From an uncultured Carboxylicivirga sp. (GTDB lineage: Bacteria > Bacteroidota > Bacteroidia > Bacteroidales > Marinilabiliaceae), in contig NZ_OY771430.1 of the NCBI RefSeq assembly GCF_963674565.1, positions 2,170,001 to 2,234,000 of the forward strand: a DNA stretch of 64,000 nucleotides. The letters run 5' to 3'. This document shows positions 1 through 9,100 of the stretch, one piece after another (within the stretch, counting starts at the first letter, position 1; every line of letters starts with the position of its first letter). The notes beneath the pieces were generated by a model. It did no database searches. It saw only the letters and a program-made list of their open reading frames with translations, and was not told the DNA's origin. The position numbers and the translations under genes are program-made.

Positions 1-2
1 AT

Positions 3-1280
3 AAACAAATGTTTGTTGAAGACACTATTCCAGCTAATTCGTCAGGGCGGTTTTTAATTGATAAAAAGGAACCCATAAAACAAGGTGTATACATAGTTTA
101 CTTAAACAGTGACCAATATTTCGATGTATTAATTGGAGAGGATCAAACTTTTTCGATTAGAACATCTACTGATGATCTGTTAGCAAATCTGGAAATTAAA
201 GGATCTAATGAGAGTATAAATTTCTTAGATTATCAAAAATTCCTAAGAAACAAACAGATTGAAGCCAAAAGTATTCAGGATAAACTTAAGGAAGCAACGG
301 ACGAAGGTGAGAAAAAAGATTTATCCAATAAATTGCAGGGATTTGGAGATGAAGTAAAACAAAAAGCCATAAAAACCATCCAAAATAATCCTAATACCTT
401 TTTAGCATTATTCTTAAAGGGAATACAGGAAATTGATGTACCTGAGATGGAAGCCCCAGCAGGAAGTGAAAATCCGGAACAGGAAGTTCAACGAATGCGA
501 TTTAATTTCTACAAAGCACATTACTTTGATAATCTGGACCTATCTGATCCTCGACTGCTTCGCACACCATATTTTACTGAAAAAATAGACAGATATCTAT
601 CTCAGGTGCTGGTTATTCCGGATACGATAATGATTGGTTGTCATAAAATGATTGCTGCAGCTGAAGGTAATCCTGAGATGGAGAAATACCTTATTCAATA
701 TTTATTTAACTGGGCAAACGAAAGTAAAACCATGGGAATGGACGCTGTGATGGTTGATATGGCAGATGCCTATTACCTCAACGGCAGAGCCGACTGGGTT
801 GACGAAAAGTTTCTGACAAAACTTAGAGAAAGAGTCAATAAAATTAAGCCAACATTATTGAATAAAGTAGCAGCCGACTTTAAAATGCAGTCCTATAATG
901 AACAATATTTCAAACTGAGCGAAGTCCGTGCACCCTTTACAATACTCGTTTTTTGGGAACCGGAATGCGGTCATTGTAAAAAAGAGATACCTAAACTATA
1001 CGAAGAAGTTTGGCTAAAATATGCCGATAAAGGAATCAAGATTGTAGCTGTTTACACCCAACACAACAAAGACGAATGGGTTGATTTTATTACTGAACAC
1101 CAGTTAGAGGAATGGATTCATTTATACGATCCATATAACCAAAGCGGCTATCGAAATAATTACGATATTTACAGTACTCCGGTAATATATATATTAGATA
1201 AGGATAAGAAGATTTTAGCCAAACGTTTAGGAGTTGAACAAATTCCAGGATTTCTTGATCATCATTTTAACAATTTATAG
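3..1280 (+). CDS. TlpA-like thioredoxin-fold protein, 5' end cut by window
   Basis: This is probably a periplasmic thiol-disulfide oxidoreductase of the TlpA/ResA type found in Bacteroidota. The C-terminal third (about residues 290-420, counting from the ATG at 9) is a thioredoxin fold with a CGHC active site at Cys320 and Cys323 inside the FWEPECGHC motif. The N-terminal part resembles the DUF4369/DUF5106-like region that usually precedes this fold. The frame stays open upstream of the ATG at 9, and no signal peptide is seen although the family normally has one. The true start is therefore very likely outside the window. The stop is directly followed by the ATG of the next gene, so the two are probably co-transcribed. 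The fold is certain; the redox partner is unknown. Confidence 0.85.
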   Translation, partial: KQMFVEDTIPANSSGRFLIDKKEPIKQGVYIVYLNSDQYFDVLIGEDQTFSIRTSTDDLLANLEIKGSNESINFLDYQKFLRNKQIEAKSIQDKLKEATDEGEKKDLSNKLQGFGDEVKQKAIKTIQNNPNTFLALFLKGIQEIDVPEMEAPAGSENPEQEVQRMRFNFYKAHYFDNLDLSDPRLLRTPYFTEKIDRYLSQVLVIPDTIMIGCHKMIAAAEGNPEMEKYLIQYLFNWANESKTMGMDAVMVDMADAYYLNGRADWVDEKFLTKLRERVNKIKPTLLNKVAADFKMQSYNEQYFKLSEVRAPFTILVFWEPECGHCKKEIPKLYEEVWLKYADKGIKIVAVYTQHNKDEWVDFITEHQLEEWIHLYDPYNQSGYRNNYDIYSTPVIYILDKDKKILAKRLGVEQIPGFLDHHFNNL

Positions 1281-2237
1281 ATGAGAGTATATTTAGCAGT
1301 TACGTTTTTTGCATTCAGTCTTATCATTGCTTCATGCCTAAATGATGACAAAGTCATCCCTGAGCCAACCATTTATCTTGATATGGATGAGGAAGGAATA
1401 GACGTTGATATAGACAGCACTTATACCATCGAGCCCAAAATTATATACGACATCTCATCTTCTTACGCCTGGCAATTAAATGGTGAAAATATTTCAACGG
1501 GAAAAGATTTTTTGTTTAAAGGATTTGATTACGGAACTTATGACTTTACCTTCATAGTTTCAACGCCATCAGGTTCTGACAGTATGAACATTCCAGTACA
1601 TGCAATCGATTTTTGCACTTTTGAAGAAAATGAATTGTTAGAAGATAGTGGATTCTATTATTATTCAACAGAAGGTTATATTTCATTTAAACACATCCGA
1701 TTTAGTAATAATTATAACGGAAATAATATTGATTGGAGTGGCTTTGCTGTTAGCAATAAAACAGACAAAACTTCTACAAAATTAAGTAATCAGTTTAGTG
1801 TTTATAATACTTCAGGAGCTGAATCGTCAGAGAACTTCGGTGTTTTTAAACAATCCGATGAGATCGTGCATAAAATTACATTCTCAGATGGTCAAGCTCA
1901 TTCACTGAAATCAATGGAAGTAAACAACACCACCCTTGCTTATAGTACAATGATTGGAGGCTTTGAAAAGAAAGACACCATTGACTATTATCTGCTTACC
2001 ATTAATGGGTATGATGATTCAAATACAATTATAAGTTCGGTTGACTTTTACCTGGCCGATTATCAATACCCCAGATCAACAGAAAGATATATAGTAACAA
2101 CATGGAAACCAGTTGATCTTACTCCACTTGGTGATGTTTATTCGATATCCTTTCAATTGACCTCTTCGATGGACACATCCTCTGATTACACAATGCCAAA
2201 GTATTTTTGCTTCGACAATTTAAAAATCAAAAACTAA
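1281..2237 (+). CDS. DUF4465-like lipoprotein
   Basis: This is a predicted lipoprotein of 318 residues. A signal peptide ends in a lipobox (IIASC, Cys about residue 19) and is followed by an acidic linker. Residues about 35-105 look like a PKD/Ig-like sandwich, and residues about 110-318 match the DUF4465 pattern (a WSGFAVSN motif and a C-terminal FCFDNL strand). DUF4465 proteins are extracytoplasmic beta-sandwich proteins of uncertain function, some probably carbohydrate- or ligand-binding. The gene begins immediately after the stop of the thioredoxin gene. Its stop overlaps the stop of the convergent protease gene by four bases. Confidence 0.75.
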   Translation: MRVYLAVTFFAFSLIIASCLNDDKVIPEPTIYLDMDEEGIDVDIDSTYTIEPKIIYDISSSYAWQLNGENISTGKDFLFKGFDYGTYDFTFIVSTPSGSDSMNIPVHAIDFCTFEENELLEDSGFYYYSTEGYISFKHIRFSNNYNGNNIDWSGFAVSNKTDKTSTKLSNQFSVYNTSGAESSENFGVFKQSDEIVHKITFSDGQAHSLKSMEVNNTTLAYSTMIGGFEKKDTIDYYLLTINGYDDSNTIISSVDFYLADYQYPRSTERYIVTTWKPVDLTPLGDVYSISFQLTSSMDTSSDYTMPKYFCFDNLKIKN

Positions 2238-4357
2238 GGAAATATAAGTACTTTTTTAGGTATTGAACTAACTGAATTTTTAAAAACCATAATATACAAA
2301 CCTTGCCTTATAGAAGGAGGAAGAGCCAACTTATCACTTTTCTCACCATTTCTTTTATAAACATAAGCTAGGGCACCATTTACCGTATATAACTCTATAC
2401 TTGATAAATGCTCCATATTAGTTGCATAATTTACATAACCTCCCCTGGCAGGATTTGGTTTCACTGTAACTTGTGTTTCAAGCAGTGTGTCTACTTCTGT
2501 AGATAACTGCATATTCGAACCCAAAAAGTCAATCCAAAAAGCTCCTTTCTCTCCGGTTGGATAAAGTTCATCAAATCCTTTCCAACTTCCGTTTTCACGG
2601 ATAAAAGCCCTGTTTTGGGTAAAGCTCCCAATGTTTTTCTCAACATTATACAAGGCAATAGTATCAGAACTGGCAGGATTATTCAATTCAATTCCTATAA
2701 AAAACTCCCCATTAATTTGTACTGGTTGAGGTAATTCAATCAGGTATTCGCGACGTTTCATTTGAGCCAGCGTAATTCCAGATTTCTCAAATACTACATC
2801 AGAAGGCGTTCCACCAATGCTATTCCAAATTTTTACATTAATGCTCGTAAAGGTTGAATAATCACAAATTGCAGGAACAATATAAACTCCTTCAATGGTT
2901 ACTGAACTATAATCATAAAAATACTGAGCAAAACCATCATAACCTCTATCATTTGTACCTGACCAAGGGCCAGTAAATTCATTGCTATAGTGTAAAACAG
3001 GAGTCAACTCATCATTTGAGAATGTGACTCTTTCTACTTCATTACTGTAGAAGTCTAAACCTTCTGTTGAAAGCACACCTGAATTGGAAGGATCAAGCCA
3101 GTAAGCTAATTGCATTGATGGATCAGAATGGGTATCCCAGGCTTTATTTAAACGTGCATAATAATCATCGTGCTGATAAGTACAAGATGCATACCCACCA
3201 GAGAGAGTACCAATTAATTTATTCTCCTGTGTAAATAATCCAGCTCCGGATGATCCTCCTTCAGTTGTACCACTTACCCAATCAGAAATTAACCAATGCC
3301 CATCTGTTATAAATCCAAAGGCACTAAATGTGGTTGCTTCAGGTCCCCCACCCGACCAGGATAATTTTTTCACATCACCTTCAGGATGATGCAAAGTATA
3401 AACTGCATCAGATATCGTTGTTGAACGATCCCAGCCTGCCCAGTATGGACGATAGGATGCCGGAGGTTGAGAAGACAATCTAACCAGTGAAAAATCCATA
3501 TTTTCAACACCAGCCTTAAAATCGGCTCCACTTAATTGTTGCTGATCAGTACCGGCAATGGAATCAATACATGAAGGTGATTCAAAATTGAAATAGAACA
3601 CCATATTTTCTGCTTCGCTTTGATTAAGCACACAATGTGCTGCAGTAAGAAAATAAGGCTCACCATCGTTATTCGTATTATTAACAAGAGTACCTGAGCA
3701 TAAAAATCCATTGGTTATGTATTTAACAACCGAACGTCTCATTTCTTCAGTAATACGTGCATCACATGTGGCATTCACATTACATTCACCAGACAATCCA
3801 AAATGTATATTATTTTTCAGGTAGTCGTTTATTCCCAGGAAATCGTGATAAACTTCACTGATAACGATCTCTTGCTGTTCAGCATTTTTCTGAGGTGTTT
3901 GTAACTCCACAATAATTTCATCTCCGGGAACTGGTGAAGTAGCTAATCTGCCAGATGGCTTATTATTATCACTTGTGAAACTTCCTAATATTACTGATCT
4001 GTCACTATTGTAAATAAAGACTTTTCCTCCTTCAGCCAATTTAAAACGACTAAAATTGATACTTAAGCTCTTGGCAGCATCAGAACCTAAGGCTAATTGC
4101 CAAACTAAAGTACCGTTTCCCAAATCGTACCAACTACCTGAATTTAATGGAGTATAATCTGTATAAATTGGATAGGCATATCTTAATGGTCCATTTTCTA
4201 TAGCTGATTCTTCTTTTAAATCTACAATCGCTGGCTCACCAATTAATTGAAGAGATTTAGCGGGTAAAATATCAGAAGGAGACCCTCCGTGAGATATTTG
4301 TGCATATATTGAGCAACTACTTACAAAAAGCAGTGTAAAAAATAATTGTCTTAACAT
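2234..4357 (-). CDS. T9SS-secreted trypsin-like serine protease (lysyl-endopeptidase-like)
   Basis: This is a secreted S1-family protease of 707 residues. After a signal peptide, the catalytic region carries the whole triad: His in FLTAAHC, Asp in MDFSLVRL and Ser in GGSSGAGLF. The preceding N-terminal region and the Cys-rich start of the catalytic domain (GECNVNATCD) resemble Achromobacter/Lysobacter lysyl endopeptidases. The middle (about residues 440-610) is beta-rich, and the last 80 residues form a type A T9SS sorting domain (VKPNPARGG, ending KKVLIFP). Secretion through T9SS, with either release or surface attachment, is inferred from that tail. The gene appears monocistronic. Substrate specificity cannot be read from the sequence. 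Confidence 0.87.
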   Translation of the reverse strand: MLRQLFFTLLFVSSCSIYAQISHGGSPSDILPAKSLQLIGEPAIVDLKEESAIENGPLRYAYPIYTDYTPLNSGSWYDLGNGTLVWQLALGSDAAKSLSINFSRFKLAEGGKVFIYNSDRSVILGSFTSDNNKPSGRLATSPVPGDEIIVELQTPQKNAEQQEIVISEVYHDFLGINDYLKNNIHFGLSGECNVNATCDARITEEMRRSVVKYITNGFLCSGTLVNNTNNDGEPYFLTAAHCVLNQSEAENMVFYFNFESPSCIDSIAGTDQQQLSGADFKAGVENMDFSLVRLSSQPPASYRPYWAGWDRSTTISDAVYTLHHPEGDVKKLSWSGGGPEATTFSAFGFITDGHWLISDWVSGTTEGGSSGAGLFTQENKLIGTLSGGYASCTYQHDDYYARLNKAWDTHSDPSMQLAYWLDPSNSGVLSTEGLDFYSNEVERVTFSNDELTPVLHYSNEFTGPWSGTNDRGYDGFAQYFYDYSSVTIEGVYIVPAICDYSTFTSINVKIWNSIGGTPSDVVFEKSGITLAQMKRREYLIELPQPVQINGEFFIGIELNNPASSDTIALYNVEKNIGSFTQNRAFIRENGSWKGFDELYPTGEKGAFWIDFLGSNMQLSTEVDTLLETQVTVKPNPARGGYVNYATNMEHLSSIELYTVNGALAYVYKRNGEKSDKLALPPSIRQGLYIMVFKNSVSSIPKKVLIFP

Positions 4358-4414
4358 ACTTCATTTTACAATTAATCCATCGAAAGGTTTCAGATCAGAA
4401 TCTTTCAGAATATT

Positions 4415-5680
4415 CTAATCATTTCCACTCTCCTTATTTAATCCAACTCTCTTCACAGCTTTAAGCAGTGGCAATACGCGTTTTATCCTTCCCATTCGTC
4501 CTAACCTGTCGTGAACCAAAGCCCAAGCCATTACAATACTTGTCACCACAATTGATAAAGTTAATATCCCCAATTCAAAGTCGTTAATCCTAAATTCAAT
4601 TGGTATGGCAAAAAACAAAAGTACTGATATTAAACCTCTGGGGGCAATTAAAAATTGTGGAAAATAGTTTTTCTTAAACATTATCTTAAATATCAACCAT
4701 CTGAAGCCATATACACCAATCATAAAATAGGCGGTTAAAAACAATATTTTAGGTACAAAAACACCTGCCAACGTAATTGATAAGCCTAGCACAAAAAAGA
4801 AAAATGTACGAACAACAAAGGAACTCTCTTTTGTGATTAACTTAAAATCTACCAATACCTTTGAAACGTTTTCTTCGATCAAATATTTTCTAAGTTTGCC
4901 TTGAAAAAACAATTTCCTGTTTTCAAGGATTACTCCGAAAACCAAAATCATAAGTAAAGAAGACAGATGAAATAGCTTTCCTATATCATATATTAGTATT
5001 AAGACGGCAAAAAACAAGAATAATTTTACCTCAGACTTTATTTTCTGGAAAGCAAAAATCATAGCGAATGATAAAATGACGCTTAATAATATTGTTCCCC
5101 CAATATTGGAAATAATATTAACTCCAATCATTGTGGCGCCGTTCTCATTAATATTTTCGAGTAACAGATAAAAGAACATGATACCCAAAATATCAGATAA
5201 GGTACTCTCGTATATCAAAAATTCCTTTTTGTCTTTTTGTAAACCATTAACACTAGGTATTACAATTGCACTGCTTGTTATAGCCAATGGTATTGCATAG
5301 ATTATTGCTGACAGCCAATCAATATTTCCAATAAAGTACTGAATACCTGCAGCCAAGAGAAAAGTATTAAAGAATAATGACAAGCCAGAAACCAGCAGAG
5401 CACTCAGGATTTGTTTCAGATTTTCTCTCTTTAATTCCAAGTCCAGTGCAGCTTCGAGTACAATTAGAACCAGTCCAACAATACCTAATAATTCTAAGGG
5501 CAGGAACCAATCCGCTTCATTAAAATCGAATCCCAGCATTTCTTTTGCCAAATAACCACTGGTTATAAGTAAAATAACACTTGGTACATTTGTTCTCTTT
5601 GCTATTAAATTAAAGAGATACGATAATATGATGATGATGGCTGCAGCAATTAAGATATAATATGCACTGATTCCTTCCAT
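4415..5680 (-). CDS. Cation:proton antiporter (CPA/NhaP-Kef type)
   Basis: This is an integral membrane protein of 421 residues with about 11-13 hydrophobic segments, in the Na+/H+ exchanger (Na_H_Exchanger) fold. Residues such as SAIVIPS and the acidic ESTLSDILG segment sit where CPA transporters keep their ion-binding helices. It has no C-terminal TrkA-N domain, so it is closer to NhaP-type exchangers than to KefB/C. It probably exchanges Na+ or K+ for H+ across the inner membrane. The gene lies downstream of the fermentation operon but is separated from it by a strong terminator, so it is likely transcribed on its own. Which cation is exchanged is not resolved. Confidence 0.85.
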   Translation of the reverse strand: MEGISAYYILIAAAIIIILSYLFNLIAKRTNVPSVILLITSGYLAKEMLGFDFNEADWFLPLELLGIVGLVLIVLEAALDLELKRENLKQILSALLVSGLSLFFNTFLLAAGIQYFIGNIDWLSAIIYAIPLAITSSAIVIPSVNGLQKDKKEFLIYESTLSDILGIMFFYLLLENINENGATMIGVNIISNIGGTILLSVILSFAMIFAFQKIKSEVKLFLFFAVLILIYDIGKLFHLSSLLMILVFGVILENRKLFFQGKLRKYLIEENVSKVLVDFKLITKESSFVVRTFFFFVLGLSITLAGVFVPKILFLTAYFMIGVYGFRWLIFKIMFKKNYFPQFLIAPRGLISVLLFFAIPIEFRINDFELGILTLSIVVTSIVMAWALVHDRLGRMGRIKRVLPLLKAVKRVGLNKESGND

Positions 5681-5717
5681 ACGATTTGTTTAGATTATGA
5701 GCATAAGATATAAAAAA

Positions 5718-5743
5718 ATTGCCGTAGAATATTCCACGGCAAT
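5718..5743 (-). terminator. Intrinsic terminator after buk
   Basis: An 8-bp perfect stem (ATTGCCGT with ACGGCAAT) is followed on the minus strand by a run of seven T. It lies 25 bases beyond the buk stop and marks the end of the pta-to-buk operon. Confidence 0.8.
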
Positions 5744-5767
5744 ACTTCAAGCTATTTTTTCTATTTA

Positions 5768-6844
5768 TTATTCGTAGACCTTACATTCAACTTCACCTGC
5801 CAGAACACTGAATGCATTATCTGCCAACGCTTTCATCTCATCTTCGCCTGGATAGATTTTCATTGGTGCAATCCATCCAATCATTTCCTTTATATAATCA
5901 GTAACGGTTTTATCATGAGCAATTCCACCTGTAATGATGATACCATCAACCTGTCCTTTCAATACTGCGGCACAACTGCCAATTGTCTTACCAATTTGAT
6001 AGGCCATTGCCTGCAATATCAGCATATGATGCTTATCTCCTGCAAGTGCCTTCTCTTCAACTTCATTCGCTTGATTAGTACCTAAATGAGCAACCAAACC
6101 ACCTTTACCGTTTACCAGTTTACGCATCTCTTCATACGTGTATTTACCACTAAAACAAGCATCAATCAATGCTCCGGTTGGCAAAGTACCTGCCCGTTCC
6201 GGTGAAAATGGGCCATAACCATCCAATGCATTATTTACATCAATTACACGTCCATTTCGATGTGCTCCAATGGATATTCCACCACCCAAATGCGCTACTA
6301 TCACATTTAGTTCTTCGTATTTTTTATCAATGGATCTGGCAAAATTCTTAGCAACAGCTTTTTGATTTAAGGCATGAAAAACAGAGCGACGAGGCATATC
6401 AGGATGACCTGTAATTCTGGCTACTTCCTCTAATTCATCTACTACTACAGGATCGGCAATAAAAGCCCTTGCTCCGGGTATTACCTTTGCTATGTCATCT
6501 GCAATCAGCCCACCCAGATTACTGGCGTGCTGACCTAATACACCTTTTCGTAAATCCACCTTCAAGGCTTCATTTACTTCGTATACACCTGAGGCAATTG
6601 GCTTAACCAATCCACCACGACCTACTATTGCATCAAAATCATCAATATCAATTTCCGCCTGAATCAATTCACTTAATATACACTCCTTACGAAATTCAAA
6701 TTGATCTGAAATTTTTTCATATTGGGCCAATTGCTCAGCCGAATGTCTTAAAGTTTTCAGAAAAATAGATTCACTACCTTTAAACACAGCAATTTTTGTG
6801 GAGGTAGATCCGGGATTAATCACTAAAACTTTATTTCGTTTCAT
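5768..6844 (-). CDS. buk: Butyrate kinase
   Basis: This enzyme interconverts butyryl phosphate plus ADP with butyrate plus ATP, or acts on branched-chain acyl phosphates. The 358 residues match the family length. The ASKHA phosphate-binding start (VINPGSTSTKIAVF), the AHLGGGISIG segment and the GGIAHDKT segment are all present. It directly follows ptb (46-base gap), the usual pairing in which acyl-CoA is converted through acyl phosphate to acid with ATP formation. The Bacteroidota form may also serve isobutyrate or isovalerate formation from amino acids. It is the last gene of the operon. Confidence 0.95.
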   Translation of the reverse strand: MKRNKVLVINPGSTSTKIAVFKGSESIFLKTLRHSAEQLAQYEKISDQFEFRKECILSELIQAEIDIDDFDAIVGRGGLVKPIASGVYEVNEALKVDLRKGVLGQHASNLGGLIADDIAKVIPGARAFIADPVVVDELEEVARITGHPDMPRRSVFHALNQKAVAKNFARSIDKKYEELNVIVAHLGGGISIGAHRNGRVIDVNNALDGYGPFSPERAGTLPTGALIDACFSGKYTYEEMRKLVNGKGGLVAHLGTNQANEVEEKALAGDKHHMLILQAMAYQIGKTIGSCAAVLKGQVDGIIITGGIAHDKTVTDYIKEMIGWIAPMKIYPGEDEMKALADNAFSVLAGEVECKVYE

Positions 6845-6889
6845 TACATTAAAACTTAAGAGGATTTTTATATGATAAGAAGACCTTGA

Positions 6890-7786
6890 TCAGGCCATTG
6901 CAGCAAGCAAAATACTATTATATTTCGATTCTTCCGAATCACTTCTGGATGTCAGAACAATTGGGGCTGAAGCTCCTAAAATAACTGAAGCAACCTTTGC
7001 TTTAGCAAAGAACACCAATGTTTTATATAGTACATTACCCACTTCGATATCGGGCATTAATAATAAGTCAGTATCCCCAGCCACTTCACTTTTAATACCT
7101 TTATGTTTTGCACTCTCAAAACTTACAGCATTATCAAATGCCAATGGACCATCAATAATACAATTTTTAATCTGATCACGTTGATTCATCTTTGACAATA
7201 ACGCTGCATCCAAAGTCGCCTGCATACTCTCATTAACCATTTCGATGGCACCTAAAACCGCAACTTTAGGCTTTGCAATGCCCATCTTATTCAAATATCC
7301 AACCGAATTATTTACAATATCGATTTTATCCTTTAAGTTGGGAGCTATATTCATGGCCACATCAGTAACAGCAATTAGCTTATGATAGGTATCAACCTCA
7401 AATAAGGCAAAATGCGACAGAAGTCTTCCGCTACGCAAGCCCCATTCTTTATTCAAAACACCTTTGAGTAAGGTTGGTGTTGCCACCTTTCCTTTCATAA
7501 GAATATCTGCCTTTTGATCGTGGACCAATTTAACAGCAATTTCAACAGATTTTTCAGTATCCGGCTCATGTATAAAGGTTGCGTGGGAGAAATCATAACC
7601 TTTTGCCGCAATAATGGCTTCTGTTTCCGGTTTTGATCCGATCAAAATCGGATCAATAATTCCGGCCTGATAAGCATTATAAACCGCGTCGAGGGAGTGT
7701 CCATCCTGCGACACGGCCAATGCTAATTTCTTCTTGACTTTATTTTGGAGAATAAGTTTTTGAAGATCATTAAGGGATTTAAACAT
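6890..7786 (-). CDS. ptb: Phosphate butyryltransferase
   Basis: This enzyme transfers the acyl group of butyryl-CoA to phosphate, supplying butyrate kinase. The 298 residues match the phosphate acetyl/butyryltransferase (PTA_PTB) family and its short Ptb length. Characteristic segments are DILMKGKVATPTLLKG, VTDVAMNIAPNL and the C-terminal GASAPIVLTSRSD. It lies between ackA-1 and buk with gaps of 33 and 45 bases, so it is co-transcribed with both. Distinction from Pta rests on length and on the neighbouring buk. Confidence 0.95.
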   Translation of the reverse strand: MFKSLNDLQKLILQNKVKKKLALAVSQDGHSLDAVYNAYQAGIIDPILIGSKPETEAIIAAKGYDFSHATFIHEPDTEKSVEIAVKLVHDQKADILMKGKVATPTLLKGVLNKEWGLRSGRLLSHFALFEVDTYHKLIAVTDVAMNIAPNLKDKIDIVNNSVGYLNKMGIAKPKVAVLGAIEMVNESMQATLDAALLSKMNQRDQIKNCIIDGPLAFDNAVSFESAKHKGIKSEVAGDTDLLLMPDIEVGNVLYKTLVFFAKAKVASVILGASAPIVLTSRSDSEESKYNSILLAAMA

Positions 7787-7819
7787 AAAAATTGAGATTT
7801 GTTGATTGAGTTTTTTATA

Positions 7820-9034
7820 TCATCGATTAGCTAATTCTTCAACAATATTTTTGGTATCCAAAGCAATAACTAATTCTTCGTTAGTTGGAACCACCATAAC
7901 CGTTATTTTGGAATTATCAGTACTAACTACCTTTTCATCCCCAATAACGCCTATATTTAGCTCCTGGTTCACTTCAACACCTAAAAATTCAAGACCCTTG
8001 CAGATTTCCTGTCTTCTCATACCTGAATTCTCTCCAATACCACCTGTAAAGATCAAAATATCGATACCACCCATGGCTGCTGCATATGCACCAATGTATT
8101 TTTTAACACGATAATCATATACATCCAGTCCTAATTGAGCTACCTCATTTCCTTCAGCTGCAGCATCCTGAATTTCTCTCATATCTGATGAGATTCCAGT
8201 TAAACCAAGCAATCCACTGTGTTTATTAAATAAAACACTGGCTGAGCGGGTACCAATTTTCTCTTTATCCATGATATAAGTAACAGCACCTAAGTCAAGG
8301 TCACCTGCACGGGTACCCATCACTAATCCTTCCAGTGGTGTAAAACCCATTGATGTATCAACCGATTCCCCATTTTGAATAGCAGCGATAGAAGCTCCGT
8401 TACCTAAATGGCATGAAATTATTCGTTGCTCCTTATAATCCACCCCTAGCATATCACAGGCACGTTTTGATACATAACGGTGACTTGTTCCGTGAAATCC
8501 ATAACGACGAATACCGTATTGATTATAAAGGGTTTTAGGAATTGCATACATATATGCCTTCTTAGGCATAGTTTGATGGAAAGCAGTATCAAACACGCCA
8601 CACTGAGGTACACTTGGTAACAATTGAGTAATAGCTTCGATACCTTTTAAGTTTGGAGGATTGTGTAATGGAGCAAGGTCAATACATTCTTCCATTTTTT
8701 TGATAACATCATCAGTAATATATACACTGGAATTAAATTCTTCTCCACCATGAACAACCCTGTGTCCAACAGCGTCAATTTCATCCAGGCTTTTAATACA
8801 TCCGTGTTTCTCACTAATTAAAACACCTAAGATATAGTCAATACCAGCCTGATGATCAAGAATTTCACCCTCAAGCAATACTTTACCACCGCTTTTCTGA
8901 TGTTTTAAGAAAGAACCTTTCAAACCAATTTTTTCTACAACCCCGGCAACCATCACCTCCCATTCGGCGCCTTCCATATTGAATAACTGATATTTTATTG
9001 ATGAACTACCACAGTTCAATACTAATATTTTCAT
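7820..9034 (-). CDS. ackA: Acetate kinase, copy 1
   Basis: This enzyme catalyses acetyl phosphate plus ADP to acetate plus ATP. The start chosen at 9034 gives MKILVLNCGSSSIKYQ, the canonical N terminus with Asn7, Ser10, Ser12 and Lys14. A reading frame open to 9079 adds 15 unlikely residues. The pocket segment is HRVVHGG (His91-Gly97). Valine at the position that is alanine in propionate kinases favours acetate. RRYGFHGTSH and GGIGENS are present. The gene sits between hbd and ptb. A second acetate kinase lies two genes upstream in the same operon. I judge the two roughly half identical by eye. Confidence 0.95.
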   Translation of the reverse strand: MKILVLNCGSSSIKYQLFNMEGAEWEVMVAGVVEKIGLKGSFLKHQKSGGKVLLEGEILDHQAGIDYILGVLISEKHGCIKSLDEIDAVGHRVVHGGEEFNSSVYITDDVIKKMEECIDLAPLHNPPNLKGIEAITQLLPSVPQCGVFDTAFHQTMPKKAYMYAIPKTLYNQYGIRRYGFHGTSHRYVSKRACDMLGVDYKEQRIISCHLGNGASIAAIQNGESVDTSMGFTPLEGLVMGTRAGDLDLGAVTYIMDKEKIGTRSASVLFNKHSGLLGLTGISSDMREIQDAAAEGNEVAQLGLDVYDYRVKKYIGAYAAAMGGIDILIFTGGIGENSGMRRQEICKGLEFLGVEVNQELNIGVIGDEKVVSTDNSKITVMVVPTNEELVIALDTKNIVEELANR

Positions 9035-9100
9035 GTCTATTTTCTTTGTTTTGACGATGCCAAGGCATCTTTCAACCATGTTTGTAACTCTGTTGGATAA

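Noticed and set aside
7806..8114. A 102-codon plus-strand frame opposite ackA-1
   Set aside because: It is a shadow of a conserved enzyme gene and resembles no known protein.
9056..9069. GATGCC-AA-GGCATC palindrome between hbd and ackA-1
   Set aside because: The stem is short with a cramped loop and no T tract. It is not convincing as a terminator or operator.
9035..9079. Extension of ackA-1 to an upstream in-frame ATG
   Set aside because: It would add 15 residues before the canonical MKILVLNCGSSS start, which is where acetate kinases begin.
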